A stretch of DNA of 64,000 bases from Cupriavidus necator A5-1 (GTDB lineage Bacteria; Pseudomonadota; Gammaproteobacteria; Burkholderiales; Burkholderiaceae), in assembly GCF_000744095.1 (NCBI RefSeq), contig NZ_JQLI01000001.1, forward strand, positions 3,100,001-3,164,000, read 5' to 3'. How positions within the stretch are numbered: the stretch's first letter is position 1; each line of letters starts with the position of its first letter. Below, piece by piece: positions 16,568 through 24,641 of this stretch. A program made the position numbers and the translations under genes. The notes beneath the pieces are model-generated. The model was not told where the DNA came from and made no database searches. It saw nothing but the letters and a program-made list of their open reading frames with translations.

Positions 16568-17212
16568 ATGCCCGAAATCACCCAATCGCAACTCGACACG
16601 CTCAATCGCCTGGGCGCCGCCACCATCCACGAGGCCCAGGGCCAGCGCGGCGCCGTCGATCCCCGCATCGCCCCGCTGGATCCGTCGATGCGCGTGGTCG
16701 GCCCTGCCCTGACCATCGATATCCGGCCCAGCGACAACCTGATGATCCACTACGCCCTGACCAAGGCTAAGCGCGGCGACGTGCTGGTCATTGACGCCAA
16801 GGGCTTTGTCGATGCCGGCCCGTGGGGCGACCTGCTGACGCTGGCGGCGCAGAAGATCGGCATCGCCGGGCTCGTCATCGACGGCGCGGTACGGGATGCC
16901 AGCGCGATCGTCGACATGGGCTTCCCCGTGTTCTGCCGCGGGCTGTGCATCAGGGGCACCAACAAGTTCCAGCCGGGCAAGGTCAATGTTCCGGTCACCG
17001 TCGGCGGCGTGGTCGTGCGCCCCGGCGACATCATCATGGGCGACCGCGACGGCGTCGTTGCCGTGGTCCAGGAAGAGGTCGAACAAGTGATCGCGGCCAG
17101 CGAAGAGCGCGAGCGCAAGGAAGCCGCCATCCGCGAGCGCCTGGAGAGCGGCGCGACCATGGTCGAACTGCTGGGCCTGCAGGACACGCTCAGGCGCCAT
17201 GGCCTTGCCTGA
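16568..17212 (+). CDS. RraA-like aldolase (HMG/CHA aldolase family), second copy
   Basis: The 214-residue protein is a paralogue of the aldolase at 8052-8750. It shares RPSDNLMIHYALTKAKRGDVLVIDAKG, the VRDASAIVDMGFPVF active-site stretch with its Arg-Asp pair, and RPGDIIMGDRDGVVAV. MPEITQSQL at 16568 follows CGGAGACAACC, a strong ribosome site; the longer open frame overlaps the previous gene and is rejected. It is likely to cleave a 4-hydroxy-2-oxoacid to pyruvate. The aminotransferase that follows 37 bp later would make that oxoacid. The whole 12195-19508 stretch reads as one pathway. Confidence 0.87.
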   Translation: MPEITQSQLDTLNRLGAATIHEAQGQRGAVDPRIAPLDPSMRVVGPALTIDIRPSDNLMIHYALTKAKRGDVLVIDAKGFVDAGPWGDLLTLAAQKIGIAGLVIDGAVRDASAIVDMGFPVFCRGLCIRGTNKFQPGKVNVPVTVGGVVVRPGDIIMGDRDGVVAVVQEEVEQVIAASEERERKEAAIRERLESGATMVELLGLQDTLRRHGLA

Positions 17213-17249
17213 AACCCTCGATCAACTGCCAACGCAAGGACCTTCACAA

Positions 17250-18458
17250 ATGCATCCATCCATCATCAGCAGCCGCATGGGCCTGATCAAGCCGTCGCCC
17301 AGCATCGCCGCCAAGGCACTGGTCGACGATCTGCGCGCCCAGGGCCAGAACGTGCTCGACTTCACCATCGGCGAGCCCGACCTGCCGACGCCCGCGCATA
17401 TCGGCGCCGCGGCCAACGCCGCCATCGCCCGCGGCGAGACCAAGTACACCAGCACGCTTGGCACCCCCGTGCTGCGGCGCGCCATCGCCGCCAAACTCGG
17501 CCGTACCCTCGGCCTGGACTACGGCGCGGACGAGATCGTGGTGGGCTGCGGCGCCAAGCAGGTGATCTTCAGCGCGCTGACCGCATCGTTGGAAGACGGC
17601 AACGAAGTCATCATCAGCGCACCGTACTGGGTCTCCTATCCCGACATGGTCACGATGAACGGCGGCACGCCCGTCATCGTCAGGTGCGATGCCGACGTCG
17701 GCTTCAAGCTGACCGCGGCCGCGCTGGAAGCCGCCATCACGCCACGCACGCGCTGGCTGATCCTGAACAGCCCCAACAACCCGACCGGCGCGGTCTACAC
17801 GGCCGCGGAACTGCGCGACCTGTGCGTGGTGCTGGAGCGCCATCCGCACGTCTGGGTGATGAGCGACGAGATCTACGAGCCCTATGTGTATGACGGCGGC
17901 ACCGCCGTTTCCCCGCTGGCGCTGATGCCGGCGCTGAAGCAGCGCTCGTTGCTGATCAACGGCATGTCCAAGGCCTATGCCATGACCGGCTGGCGCGTCG
18001 GCTATGGCGCCGGCCCGCGGGAACTGGTCAAGGCCATTAGCACCATCCTGTCGCAAAGCTCGACCTGCACCAGTTCCGTGTCCCAGGCCGCCGCCGTGGT
18101 GGCGCTGGAGGGCGACCAGGCGTGCGTCGGCGAGATGGTCGGCATCTTCGAGCAACGGCGCAATCGCATGGCGGCGCTGTTGAACGAGATCCCCGGAATT
18201 GCCTGCACGCCGTCAGCAGGCGCCTTCTATCTCTACGCGTCGGTCAAGGGCCTGCTCGGCAAACAGACGGATACCGGCAAGTTCCTGGAAACCGACCTCG
18301 ACGTGGTGATGTTCTTCCTGAACAAGGCCGGCGTGGCGGTGCTCGACGGCACGGCATATGGCCTCTCGCCCTACCTGCGCTTTTCCTTCGCGACGTCGCT
18401 GGAGGTGATCGAAGAAGGGTGCGAGCGCCTTAAGCGAGCCGTGGCGACGCTGCGGTAA
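17250..18458 (+). CDS. Class I/II PLP-dependent aminotransferase, second copy
   Basis: The 402-residue protein parallels the one at 5810-7015: DFTIGEPDLPTP, NSPNNPTGAVY, and NGMSKAYAMTGWRVGYG with Lys241 as the PLP lysine. The start MHPSIISSRMG at 17250 has AAGGA upstream; a longer frame reaching into the aldolase end lacks family similarity. Placed directly after an RraA-like aldolase, it should convert a 4-hydroxy amino acid into the aldolase substrate, or re-aminate a product. The two copies share most motif residues but differ in flanking positions, suggesting related but not identical substrates. Confidence 0.9.
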   Translation: MHPSIISSRMGLIKPSPSIAAKALVDDLRAQGQNVLDFTIGEPDLPTPAHIGAAANAAIARGETKYTSTLGTPVLRRAIAAKLGRTLGLDYGADEIVVGCGAKQVIFSALTASLEDGNEVIISAPYWVSYPDMVTMNGGTPVIVRCDADVGFKLTAAALEAAITPRTRWLILNSPNNPTGAVYTAAELRDLCVVLERHPHVWVMSDEIYEPYVYDGGTAVSPLALMPALKQRSLLINGMSKAYAMTGWRVGYGAGPRELVKAISTILSQSSTCTSSVSQAAAVVALEGDQACVGEMVGIFEQRRNRMAALLNEIPGIACTPSAGAFYLYASVKGLLGKQTDTGKFLETDLDVVMFFLNKAGVAVLDGTAYGLSPYLRFSFATSLEVIEEGCERLKRAVATLR

Positions 18459-18539
18459 TGCAACTCCCGCCGTGCGCCGGGACCTGCCAACGCACGGGGG
18501 CACCTGCAACACCGAAGCACGACAACAATGGAGACACAA

Positions 18540-19508
18540 GTGAATCGTAAAGGCTTCCTTCGCCTCGCCATGGGCGCGCTGTGCGCCGTCGCATTGCCGC
18601 TCGCCCACGCCCAGGCCTACCCCGACAAGGCCATCCGCTTCGTCGTGCCATGGCCCGCAGGCGGTGCCGCCGACGCGGTCGGACGCCTGGTCGCGCAGGC
18701 GCTGACCACGCAACTGGGCCAGACCGTCTATGTGGAGAACGTCGCCGGCGCGGGCGGAAATATCGGCACCGCGCAGTTCGTGCGCAGCAAGCCCGATGGC
18801 TACACGCTATACCTGGCGACCAGCTCCACCAATGCTGCGAGCCCTCACCTCTACAAGCGCACGGGCTTCGAGCCGGCCAAGGATTTCACGCCGGTGGCAG
18901 CCGTGGCGGCGATTCCCAGCATCCTGGTGGTGCCGGCGGCCTCCCCCTTCAAGACGCCCAGGGACATCATCGAGATCGCCAAGGCCAAACCCGGCAAACT
19001 CTCCTACGGTTCCGGCGGTGTCGGCGCATCCGCCCATCTCGCCGGTGAGCTGTTCAAATCCATTGCCGGCATCGACGTGATCCACGTGCCGTACAAGGGT
19101 AGCGGCCCCGCCATCTCGGACGTGATGGCCGGGCAGCTCTCCTACATGTTCGACACCGGTGCCGTGCCCTACATCCGCGGCGGCAAGCTCCGTGCGCTGG
19201 CCGTCGCGGCGGACAAGCGGCTAACTCTGTTCCCGGAGGTACCGACCTTTGCCGAGCTCGGCATCAAGGGGATGCAGATGAACGCCTGGTACGGCATCGC
19301 TGCGCCTGCAGGCACCCCGGCGCCGGTTGTGGCCCGCGTCAACGCCGCCATCAACAGCGCGCTCGCCTCCCGGGAACTGCCGAAGCAACTGGCCAATATC
19401 GGCGCCGAAGTCCGGACCGGTACGCCGGCGGAGTTCTCCAGGTTCTGGGACACCGAACTGAAGCGCTACGAGACGCTGGTCAAGCTGACCGGCGCCACCC
19501 TGGACTGA
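18540..19508 (+). CDS. Bug/TctC-family periplasmic solute receptor (GTG start)
   Basis: The 322-residue receptor shows YPDKAIRFVVPWPAGGAADAVGRLV, VENVAGAGGNIGTAQF and HVPYKGSGPAISDVMAGQLSYMFDTGA. I choose the GTG at 18540 because the in-frame ATG at 18528 lies inside a GGAGACA ribosome site that is ideally spaced for the GTG, as with other Bug genes here. The signal peptide is then NRKGFLRLAMGALCAVALPLAHAQA. It sits at the end of the aldolase/aminotransferase cassette, 81 bp after the aminotransferase, and could provide a second uptake route for the same compound. Confidence 0.9.
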   Translation: MNRKGFLRLAMGALCAVALPLAHAQAYPDKAIRFVVPWPAGGAADAVGRLVAQALTTQLGQTVYVENVAGAGGNIGTAQFVRSKPDGYTLYLATSSTNAASPHLYKRTGFEPAKDFTPVAAVAAIPSILVVPAASPFKTPRDIIEIAKAKPGKLSYGSGGVGASAHLAGELFKSIAGIDVIHVPYKGSGPAISDVMAGQLSYMFDTGAVPYIRGGKLRALAVAADKRLTLFPEVPTFAELGIKGMQMNAWYGIAAPAGTPAPVVARVNAAINSALASRELPKQLANIGAEVRTGTPAEFSRFWDTELKRYETLVKLTGATLD

Positions 19509-19595
19509 GCTGCACCCGTGGTCTTGCGCCGCGGCTGCCGCCATTCATGGCGCATCCAGTCCGGCTGCGGAACCTGCCTGGCCGCACAAAAGGCT

Positions 19596-21062
19596 TCACG
19601 GCGTGGCGCCCGACGCATCAATCCGAAACACCCGCCCGCTCGTCGCCGACGTGCCCGGATCGGCCAGCACGTATAGCGCCTTCCCGTCATCCACGCCAAA
19701 GGAGAACACACTACCTGGGATGGTCACGTTCCAGTCGACCTGTTCGGCGGCAACGCCATCGCGGTACACGAAGCTCTGCAGCTTGCCCGTGCAAAGGTCG
19801 GAATAGAAATACCGCCCATGCAGCGCCGGGTTGGCACTGCCCCGGTACACATAGCCGCCGACGATGGCACAGACGCCCGCGTCATGGCTGTATTCGAAGA
19901 CAGGCATGGTCAGCCCGGTCTTGTCGCACGTGGCCGCACCCACGCAGGCGGTGCCCTCGGTCCGGTTCCAGCCGTAGTTCAGGCCCGCGCTGCTGGCTGG
20001 CGCCACGTCAACTTCCTCGCGCTCGTCCTCGCCGACATCGGCGATATACAACAGCCCGGCGTCGAACGAGAACCGCCACGGGTTGCGCATGCCGAGGGCC
20101 CAGATTTCGCCGCGACTGCCGGACTGGCCGATGAACGGATTGCCGGCGGGCACGCCGTAGCCGGACGCGCCGCTGACGTCGATGCGCAGCATCTTGCCGA
20201 GCAGCGTCCCCGTGTTCTGGGCGTTGCCCGCCGGATCGCCGCCGCCGCCGCCGTCACCCGTGCCGATAAAGAGCATGCCGTCAGGGCCGAACGCGAGCTG
20301 GCCGCCGTTATGGTTGGAAAAGGTGCCATGCGGGATCGACAGTAGCACGGTGCCCGATGCCGCGGCGATATCCGGGTTCGCGGCCGACACGTTGTAGCGG
20401 GCGATGGTGATGGCACCGTTAGCGTCGGTGTAATAGACGTAGAAGCGGCCGTTGGTCCCATAGCCGGGATCGAACGCCATCGACAGCAGCCCGCGCTCGC
20501 CATCGGTGGTCGTCAGCGCAGCGATATCCAGGAACGGCGTGGCAACCAGCGCGCCGTTGCGCACGATCCGGATGCGGCCGGCGCGCTCGACCACGAACAG
20601 GCGCGAATCGCCGGCGGGCGCGGTCAGGAAGATCGGTGCGGACAACCCGCCGGCAACCTGCGTCAGCGACAACTGCAACGTTTCCGGCGCACCGTAGGCC
20701 ACGCTGGCCAAAGCACCGGCGCCCGCGCTCACCGCAACGCTCTGCGAGGGCGGCTGCGGCTTGTAGAGCGCGGTGCTCGTCAGCACGCTGGCGGCAGTGA
20801 CCGTATAGCTGCCGGCAGCCAGGTTGGACAGCGTGGTCGACTGGGTCACGGTCTGGAGGAACTCGCCGGGCCCCAATACCGTGACGGCCGCCGACGTCCC
20901 GGACGGCAGGCCGGAAATGGCGAGCGTCAGCGTGCCCGTGCCCGTGCCCGTGCCGCTGGCGCTGTCACTGCCCCCGTCTCCCCCGCCCCCGCCGCATGCG
21001 GCGACACCCAGGCAGCAGGCGATGAAGAATCGGCATAGCGAGGATCGTAGTGCGACGGACAT
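19596..21062 (-). CDS. Lipoprotein glucose/sorbosone dehydrogenase-like beta-propeller
   Basis: The 488-residue protein starts with a lipoprotein-like signal (hydrophobic CRFFIACCLGVAAC, Cys23), then a Gly/Ser/Thr-rich linker and a PEGA-like domain (LTLAISGLPSGTSAAVTV), and from about residue 130 a glucose/sorbosone dehydrogenase propeller. Landmarks are LFVVERAGRIRIVRNG, GERGLLSMAFDPGYGTNGRFYVYYT, and FSNHNGGQLAFGPDGMLFIGTGDGG with the conserved HNGG at the PQQ/active site. It probably oxidises a sugar or aldose in the periplasm with PQQ, though some members have no known activity. It is convergent with the Bug gene at 18540-19508. A TTTTTTACAAAG element lies about 105 bp upstream. Confidence 0.85.
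   Translation of the reverse strand: MSVALRSSLCRFFIACCLGVAACGGGGGDGGSDSASGTGTGTGTLTLAISGLPSGTSAAVTVLGPGEFLQTVTQSTTLSNLAAGSYTVTAASVLTSTALYKPQPPSQSVAVSAGAGALASVAYGAPETLQLSLTQVAGGLSAPIFLTAPAGDSRLFVVERAGRIRIVRNGALVATPFLDIAALTTTDGERGLLSMAFDPGYGTNGRFYVYYTDANGAITIARYNVSAANPDIAAASGTVLLSIPHGTFSNHNGGQLAFGPDGMLFIGTGDGGGGGDPAGNAQNTGTLLGKMLRIDVSGASGYGVPAGNPFIGQSGSRGEIWALGMRNPWRFSFDAGLLYIADVGEDEREEVDVAPASSAGLNYGWNRTEGTACVGAATCDKTGLTMPVFEYSHDAGVCAIVGGYVYRGSANPALHGRYFYSDLCTGKLQSFVYRDGVAAEQVDWNVTIPGSVFSFGVDDGKALYVLADPGTSATSGRVFRIDASGATP
20931..20954. repeat. Hexanucleotide tandem repeat, four copies
   Basis: CGTGCC is repeated four times in a row. On the minus strand it encodes the Gly-Thr repeat in the linker of the sugar-dehydrogenase-like lipoprotein. 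As six bases equal two codons, changes in copy number would alter linker length without a frameshift. Confidence 0.8.
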
Positions 21063-21164
21063 GGCGCGCTCCTGTCACGGCTGCGGCACTGCCTGCCATG
21101 CAAGAACCGATCCACGGCGCCCGCACAAGTCCCGCCGGCCTTTCCGGCGGCAGGCGCGCCTTTG

Positions 21165-21177
21165 CTTTGTAAAAAAT
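21165..21177 (-). promoter_or_regulatory. TTTTTTACAAAG element upstream of the sugar dehydrogenase
   Basis: On the minus strand TTTTTTACAAAG lies about 105 bp before the start codon at 21062. It resembles elements at 47344-47369, 51655-51664, 54271-54280 and 55334-55344, also in upstream regions. It stands out against the GC-rich background. A shared regulator or promoter class is a guess. Confidence 0.3.
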
Positions 21178-21226
21178 ACTTCATGCCGCGCGCGGCATTC
21201 GCGAGCGGCCGGGTGTTGACGCGCGA

Positions 21227-21325
21227 CTAGCGCCGGGGGCCGCCGCGGCGCAGCACGCTGACATCGTCCGGATTGTCCAGGTAGCAACTCTGCGCGTTGT
21301 CGCCGAGATCCACCTCGCCGTGCAT
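21227..21325 (-). pseudogene. Possible C-terminal gene remnant (32 codons)
   Basis: Between the MarR gene and the sugar dehydrogenase, the minus strand has a 32-codon frame from an ATG at 21325 to a TAG at 21229, reading MHGEVDLGDNAQSCYLDNP and ending DDVSVLRRGGPRR. Its composition is protein-like, unlike random high-GC shadow frames, and it ends at a normal stop. I do not recognise the family. It may be the tail of a gene mostly lost by deletion near 21345, or a small protein. No ribosome site is obvious. The rest of 21063-21348 shows no gene. Confidence 0.25.
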
Positions 21326-21348
21326 GAACACGTTCGCCCAGCGCCGCG

Positions 21349-21921
21349 CTACGCCCGGTTTCCTCGCCACACCTGCAGCGGATGCCACGCCGGCGCAGCG
21401 TCTTCCGGCTGCGGCAGCGCCTGCGCCTCGGCCAGCATCGCCTGCGCTTGCGCCTGCAGCTTGTCCAGGCAGCGCGACAGCACGCGCGCTTCTTCCGCCG
21501 TCAGGCATGCGGCCAGCCTGGTATTGAAGCTCCTGGCTTGCCTGAAGGCGGTGCGGTAGACCGCCTCGCCTTCCTCCGTGAGCGTGAAGGCGGCCGCGCG
21601 CCGGTCCTGTGCGCGTGTGTCGCGGCGCACCAGCCCGCGTTCGACCAGCGCATGCACGGCGCGGCTGGCCAGCACCTTGTCCAGGCCGGCGCTGGCGGCC
21701 AGCTCGGTCAGCCGGGTGCCCGGCTGCTCGCCAAGGAACGCGATCATGCGCCATTCGCGCCGGGTGACGCCCGCCGTGGCGCGCAGGTGCAGCCCCGCCG
21801 CGCCCAGCGCGACGCGGTTCAGGTGGTAGACCCGGTAGTTGATGAAGTCGACCAGCCGCTTCGGCCGCTGCAGGCGCACGCCACCATCGGTTGCCCTGCC
21901 CTGCGTTTGTCCTTGCGCCAT
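21349..21921 (-). CDS. MarR-family transcriptional regulator
   Basis: The 190-residue protein starts at 21921 (MAQGQTQGRATDGG) and contains a MarR winged helix-turn-helix: VTRREWRMIAFLGEQPGTRLTELAASAGLDKVLASRAVHALVERGLVRRDTRAQDRRAAAFTLTEEG. The wing with the acidic/basic DRR loop is clear. It is divergent from the Bug/sulfatase/arginase operon at 22013, and a perfect 13-bp palindrome lies 17 bp upstream of its start, so it probably represses that operon and itself until a ligand binds. The C-terminus is a helical tail used for dimerisation. A longer open frame upstream overlaps the operator and the opposite gene and is not used. Confidence 0.9.
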   Translation of the reverse strand: MAQGQTQGRATDGGVRLQRPKRLVDFINYRVYHLNRVALGAAGLHLRATAGVTRREWRMIAFLGEQPGTRLTELAASAGLDKVLASRAVHALVERGLVRRDTRAQDRRAAAFTLTEEGEAVYRTAFRQARSFNTRLAACLTAEEARVLSRCLDKLQAQAQAMLAEAQALPQPEDAAPAWHPLQVWRGNRA

Positions 21922-21937
21922 GCCCGCCCCAAATTGG

Positions 21938-21950
21938 TTGACTTTGTCAA
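21938..21950. promoter_or_regulatory. Candidate MarR operator
   Basis: TTGACTTTGTCAA is a perfect palindrome (TTGAC, 3-bp centre, GTCAA) in the short AT-rich space between the divergent MarR and Bug genes. Position and symmetry fit a MarR dimer site controlling both. Confidence 0.6.
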
Positions 21951-22012
21951 TTATATGCGCGGGTGTTAGCTTGCCATCCATGCCGGCCGCCGGCACATAA
22001 ACAGGAGACATC

Positions 22013-22990
22013 GTGAGCCCCCGCCCCTTCCTTCCCCGCCTGCTTGCCTGCCTGGTGGCCGCGGCCGCTGCCTGGACCGCCCCCGCCGGCGCCCAGTCCG
22101 AGCGCCCGCTGCGCATCCTGGTCGGCTACCCGGCCGGCGGCACCGCTGATCTGGCCGCGCGCCTGGTCGGCGACAAGCTGCGCGAGACGCTGAACCAGAC
22201 CGTGGTGATCGAGAACAAGCCCGGCGCCGGCGGACGGCTGGTGATGGGCTACGCGCGCACGCAGCCGGCCGACGGCAATACGCTGGTGGTGGCCAATTCG
22301 GCGGTGATGACCATCGCCCCGCTGGTCTACCGCAAGCTGAACTACGACATCCAGCGCGATTTCGCGCCGGTGGCGCAGGCGGCCAACTTCCAGCTGGCGC
22401 TGGCCACCGGTCCGGGCAGCCCGGCGCGTACGCTGAAGGACTACGTGGCGTGGCTGAAGGCCGGTCCGCAGAACAACTCCTATGCCTCGCCGGCGCTCGG
22501 CAGCATCCCGCATTTCTTCGGGCTGATGATCGGCAAGCAGGTCGGCGTGGAGATGCTGCACGTGCCGTTCAACGGCTCGGCGCCGCTGATGAGCGCGCTG
22601 GTCGGCGGGCAGGTGCCGGCCTCGGTCGACACGCTGGCCGACCTGACCGAGATGCACCGCGCCGGGAAGGTGCGCGTGCTGGCGACCTCGGGCACGCACC
22701 GCTCGGTGGCACTGCCGGACGTGCCGACGTTTACCGAACTCGGCTACAAGGGCATCGAGGGCGAAGGCCGCTACGGCCTGCTCGCGCCGGCAGGCACGCC
22801 ACGCGCGGTACTGGACAAGCTCAACGCGGCCATCGTCAAGGCGGTGCAGTCGCCAGACGTGCGCGACAAGTTCCTGAAACTCGGGCTGGAACCCGCCACC
22901 GGCCCGGCCGAAGCCTTTGCTGGCGTGCTGAAGGCGGATGCAGCCAGGTGGGCGCCGGTGGTCAAGGCCTCCGGCTATACCGGCGATTAA
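22013..22990 (+). CDS. Bug/TctC-family periplasmic solute receptor (GTG start)
   Basis: The 325-residue receptor begins at a GTG placed 8 bp after an AGGAGACA ribosome site. The signal peptide is SPRPFLPRLLACLVAAAAAWTAPAGAQ. Bug motifs are RPLRILVGYPAGGTADLAARLVG, VIENKPGAGGRLVMG and HVPFNGSAPLMSALVGGQVPASVDT; the HVPFNG variant replaces the usual PYKG. It is the first gene of an operon with a sulfatase-family hydrolase and an arginase, and is divergent from a MarR gene. The ligand should be the substrate or product of those enzymes. Confidence 0.92.
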   Translation: MSPRPFLPRLLACLVAAAAAWTAPAGAQSERPLRILVGYPAGGTADLAARLVGDKLRETLNQTVVIENKPGAGGRLVMGYARTQPADGNTLVVANSAVMTIAPLVYRKLNYDIQRDFAPVAQAANFQLALATGPGSPARTLKDYVAWLKAGPQNNSYASPALGSIPHFFGLMIGKQVGVEMLHVPFNGSAPLMSALVGGQVPASVDTLADLTEMHRAGKVRVLATSGTHRSVALPDVPTFTELGYKGIEGEGRYGLLAPAGTPRAVLDKLNAAIVKAVQSPDVRDKFLKLGLEPATGPAEAFAGVLKADAARWAPVVKASGYTGD

Positions 22991-23015
22991 CCCGCAACCA
23001 GGCCGGCGACCGACC

Positions 23016-24572
23016 ATGGCGATCCGCAATACCCTCTTCATCATGTGCGACCAGTTGCGTCGCGACCACCTCGGTTGCTACGGGCACCCCACGCTGCGCA
23101 CGCGCAATATCGACGCACTCGCCGCACGTGGCGTGCGCTTCGACCGCGCCTTCGTCACCTCCGGCGTCTGCGGCCCCAGCCGCATGAGCTTCTACACCGG
23201 CCGCTACGTCAGCAGCCACGGCGCCACCTGGAACCGCGTGCCGCTGTCGGTCGGCGAAGTCACGCTGGGCGAATACCTGAAGGACAGCGGCCGCGCACTG
23301 GCGCTGGCGGGCAAGACCCATGTGATGCCCGACAATGCCAACCTGAAGCGCCTGCACCTGGACGGCGGCACCGAGCTGGAAACGCTGCTGCGCAGCGGGC
23401 ATTTCACCGAGGTCGACCGCCATGACGGCCACCATGCCGAGCCGCGCAGTGGCTATGCCGAGTGGCTGCGCCGGCAAGGCTACGACAGCGCCGATCCGTG
23501 GACCGACTACGTGATCAGCGCCGAGAACGAGCACGGCGAGATCGTCTCCGGCTGGCAGATGCGCAACGCCGGCCTGCCCGCACGCGTGGCCGAGCCGCAT
23601 TCCGAGACCGCCTACACCGTCGACCAGGCGATGCAGTACATCGGCGCGCGCGGCGACGAGCCGTGGGTGCTGCACCTGTCGCTGGTCAAGCCACACTGGC
23701 CCTACCTGGCGCCCGCGCCGTACCACGCCACCTACCAGCTCGACGACTGCCTGCCGCTGCGCCGCCACGAGGCCGAACTGGAAGACCCGCACCCGGTGCT
23801 GTCGGCCTACCGCACGCAGGAGGAATGCGCCAACTTCATGCGACAGGAGGTCTCCGACACCGTGCGCCCCGCCTACCAGGGCCTGATCCAGCAGATCGAC
23901 GACCGCCTGGGCCTGCTGTGGGAGCAACTGGAGCGCCTGGGCCGCTGGCAGGACACGCTGATCGTCTTTACCGCCGACCATGGCGACTTCCTCGGCGACC
24001 ACTGGCTGGGCGAGAAGGAGCAGTTCTACGACACCGTGCAGAACGTCCCGCTGATCGTCTACGACCCTTCGCCCGAGGCCGATGCGACGCGCGGCACCGC
24101 GCAGGCGGACATGGTGTCGGCGGTCGACGTGGTGCCTACCGTGCTGGACGCGCTGGAGCTGCCGCCGGCCGACCACCGCCTCGAGGGCCGCTCGCTGCTC
24201 GACCTGACGCGTGGGCGAGGCAGTGGCTGGCGGGATTTTGTCGTGTCGGAGCTGGACTACGCCTACCGCGGCGCGCGCGTGGCGCTGGGCCGCCATCCCG
24301 GCGAATGCCGCGCGTGGATGGTGCGCGATGCGCACTGGAAGTACGTGCATTGGCAGGGCTTCCGGCCGCAGCTCTTCGATCTGCGGAACGACCCGGACGA
24401 GTACTTCGACCTGGGCAGCGATCCCGGCCATGAGGCGGTGCGCAGCGCCATGCGCCTGCGGCTGCTGGACTGGTTCTGCACGCTCAAGCCGCGCGTGACC
24501 GTGACCAACGAGGAAGTCGCGGCCAAGACCAACGTGTACAAGCAGGCGGGGGTGTTCTTCGGCGTGTGGTAA
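23016..24572 (+). CDS. Sulfatase / phosphonate monoester hydrolase-family enzyme
   Basis: The 518-residue protein is a type I sulfatase-fold hydrolase of the alkaline phosphatase superfamily. Metal-binding start: NTLFIMCDQLRRDHLGCYGHP. The CGPSRMSFYTGR motif (C-x-P-S-R) marks the Cys that is converted to formylglycine, and TADHGDFLGDHWLGEKEQFYD is the second metal site. It has no signal peptide, so it acts in the cytoplasm. The pattern also fits phosphonate monoester hydrolases/phosphodiesterases, which share CGPxR. The start MAIRNTLF at 23016 follows the Bug stop by 25 bp. Its partner downstream is an arginase, an unusual combination. Confidence 0.85.
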   Translation: MAIRNTLFIMCDQLRRDHLGCYGHPTLRTRNIDALAARGVRFDRAFVTSGVCGPSRMSFYTGRYVSSHGATWNRVPLSVGEVTLGEYLKDSGRALALAGKTHVMPDNANLKRLHLDGGTELETLLRSGHFTEVDRHDGHHAEPRSGYAEWLRRQGYDSADPWTDYVISAENEHGEIVSGWQMRNAGLPARVAEPHSETAYTVDQAMQYIGARGDEPWVLHLSLVKPHWPYLAPAPYHATYQLDDCLPLRRHEAELEDPHPVLSAYRTQEECANFMRQEVSDTVRPAYQGLIQQIDDRLGLLWEQLERLGRWQDTLIVFTADHGDFLGDHWLGEKEQFYDTVQNVPLIVYDPSPEADATRGTAQADMVSAVDVVPTVLDALELPPADHRLEGRSLLDLTRGRGSGWRDFVVSELDYAYRGARVALGRHPGECRAWMVRDAHWKYVHWQGFRPQLFDLRNDPDEYFDLGSDPGHEAVRSAMRLRLLDWFCTLKPRVTVTNEEVAAKTNVYKQAGVFFGVW

Positions 24573-24641
24573 GGGGCGGGGCGAACCCCGCGGGTACGGA
24601 ACCTGCAAACAGCATGACGTCCGTACTCACGATCACCCGCC

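Noticed and set aside
20931..20954. CRISPR-like or phase-variation repeat
   Set aside because: The unit is 6 bp with no spacers, and the length is a multiple of three, so it cannot switch the frame on or off.
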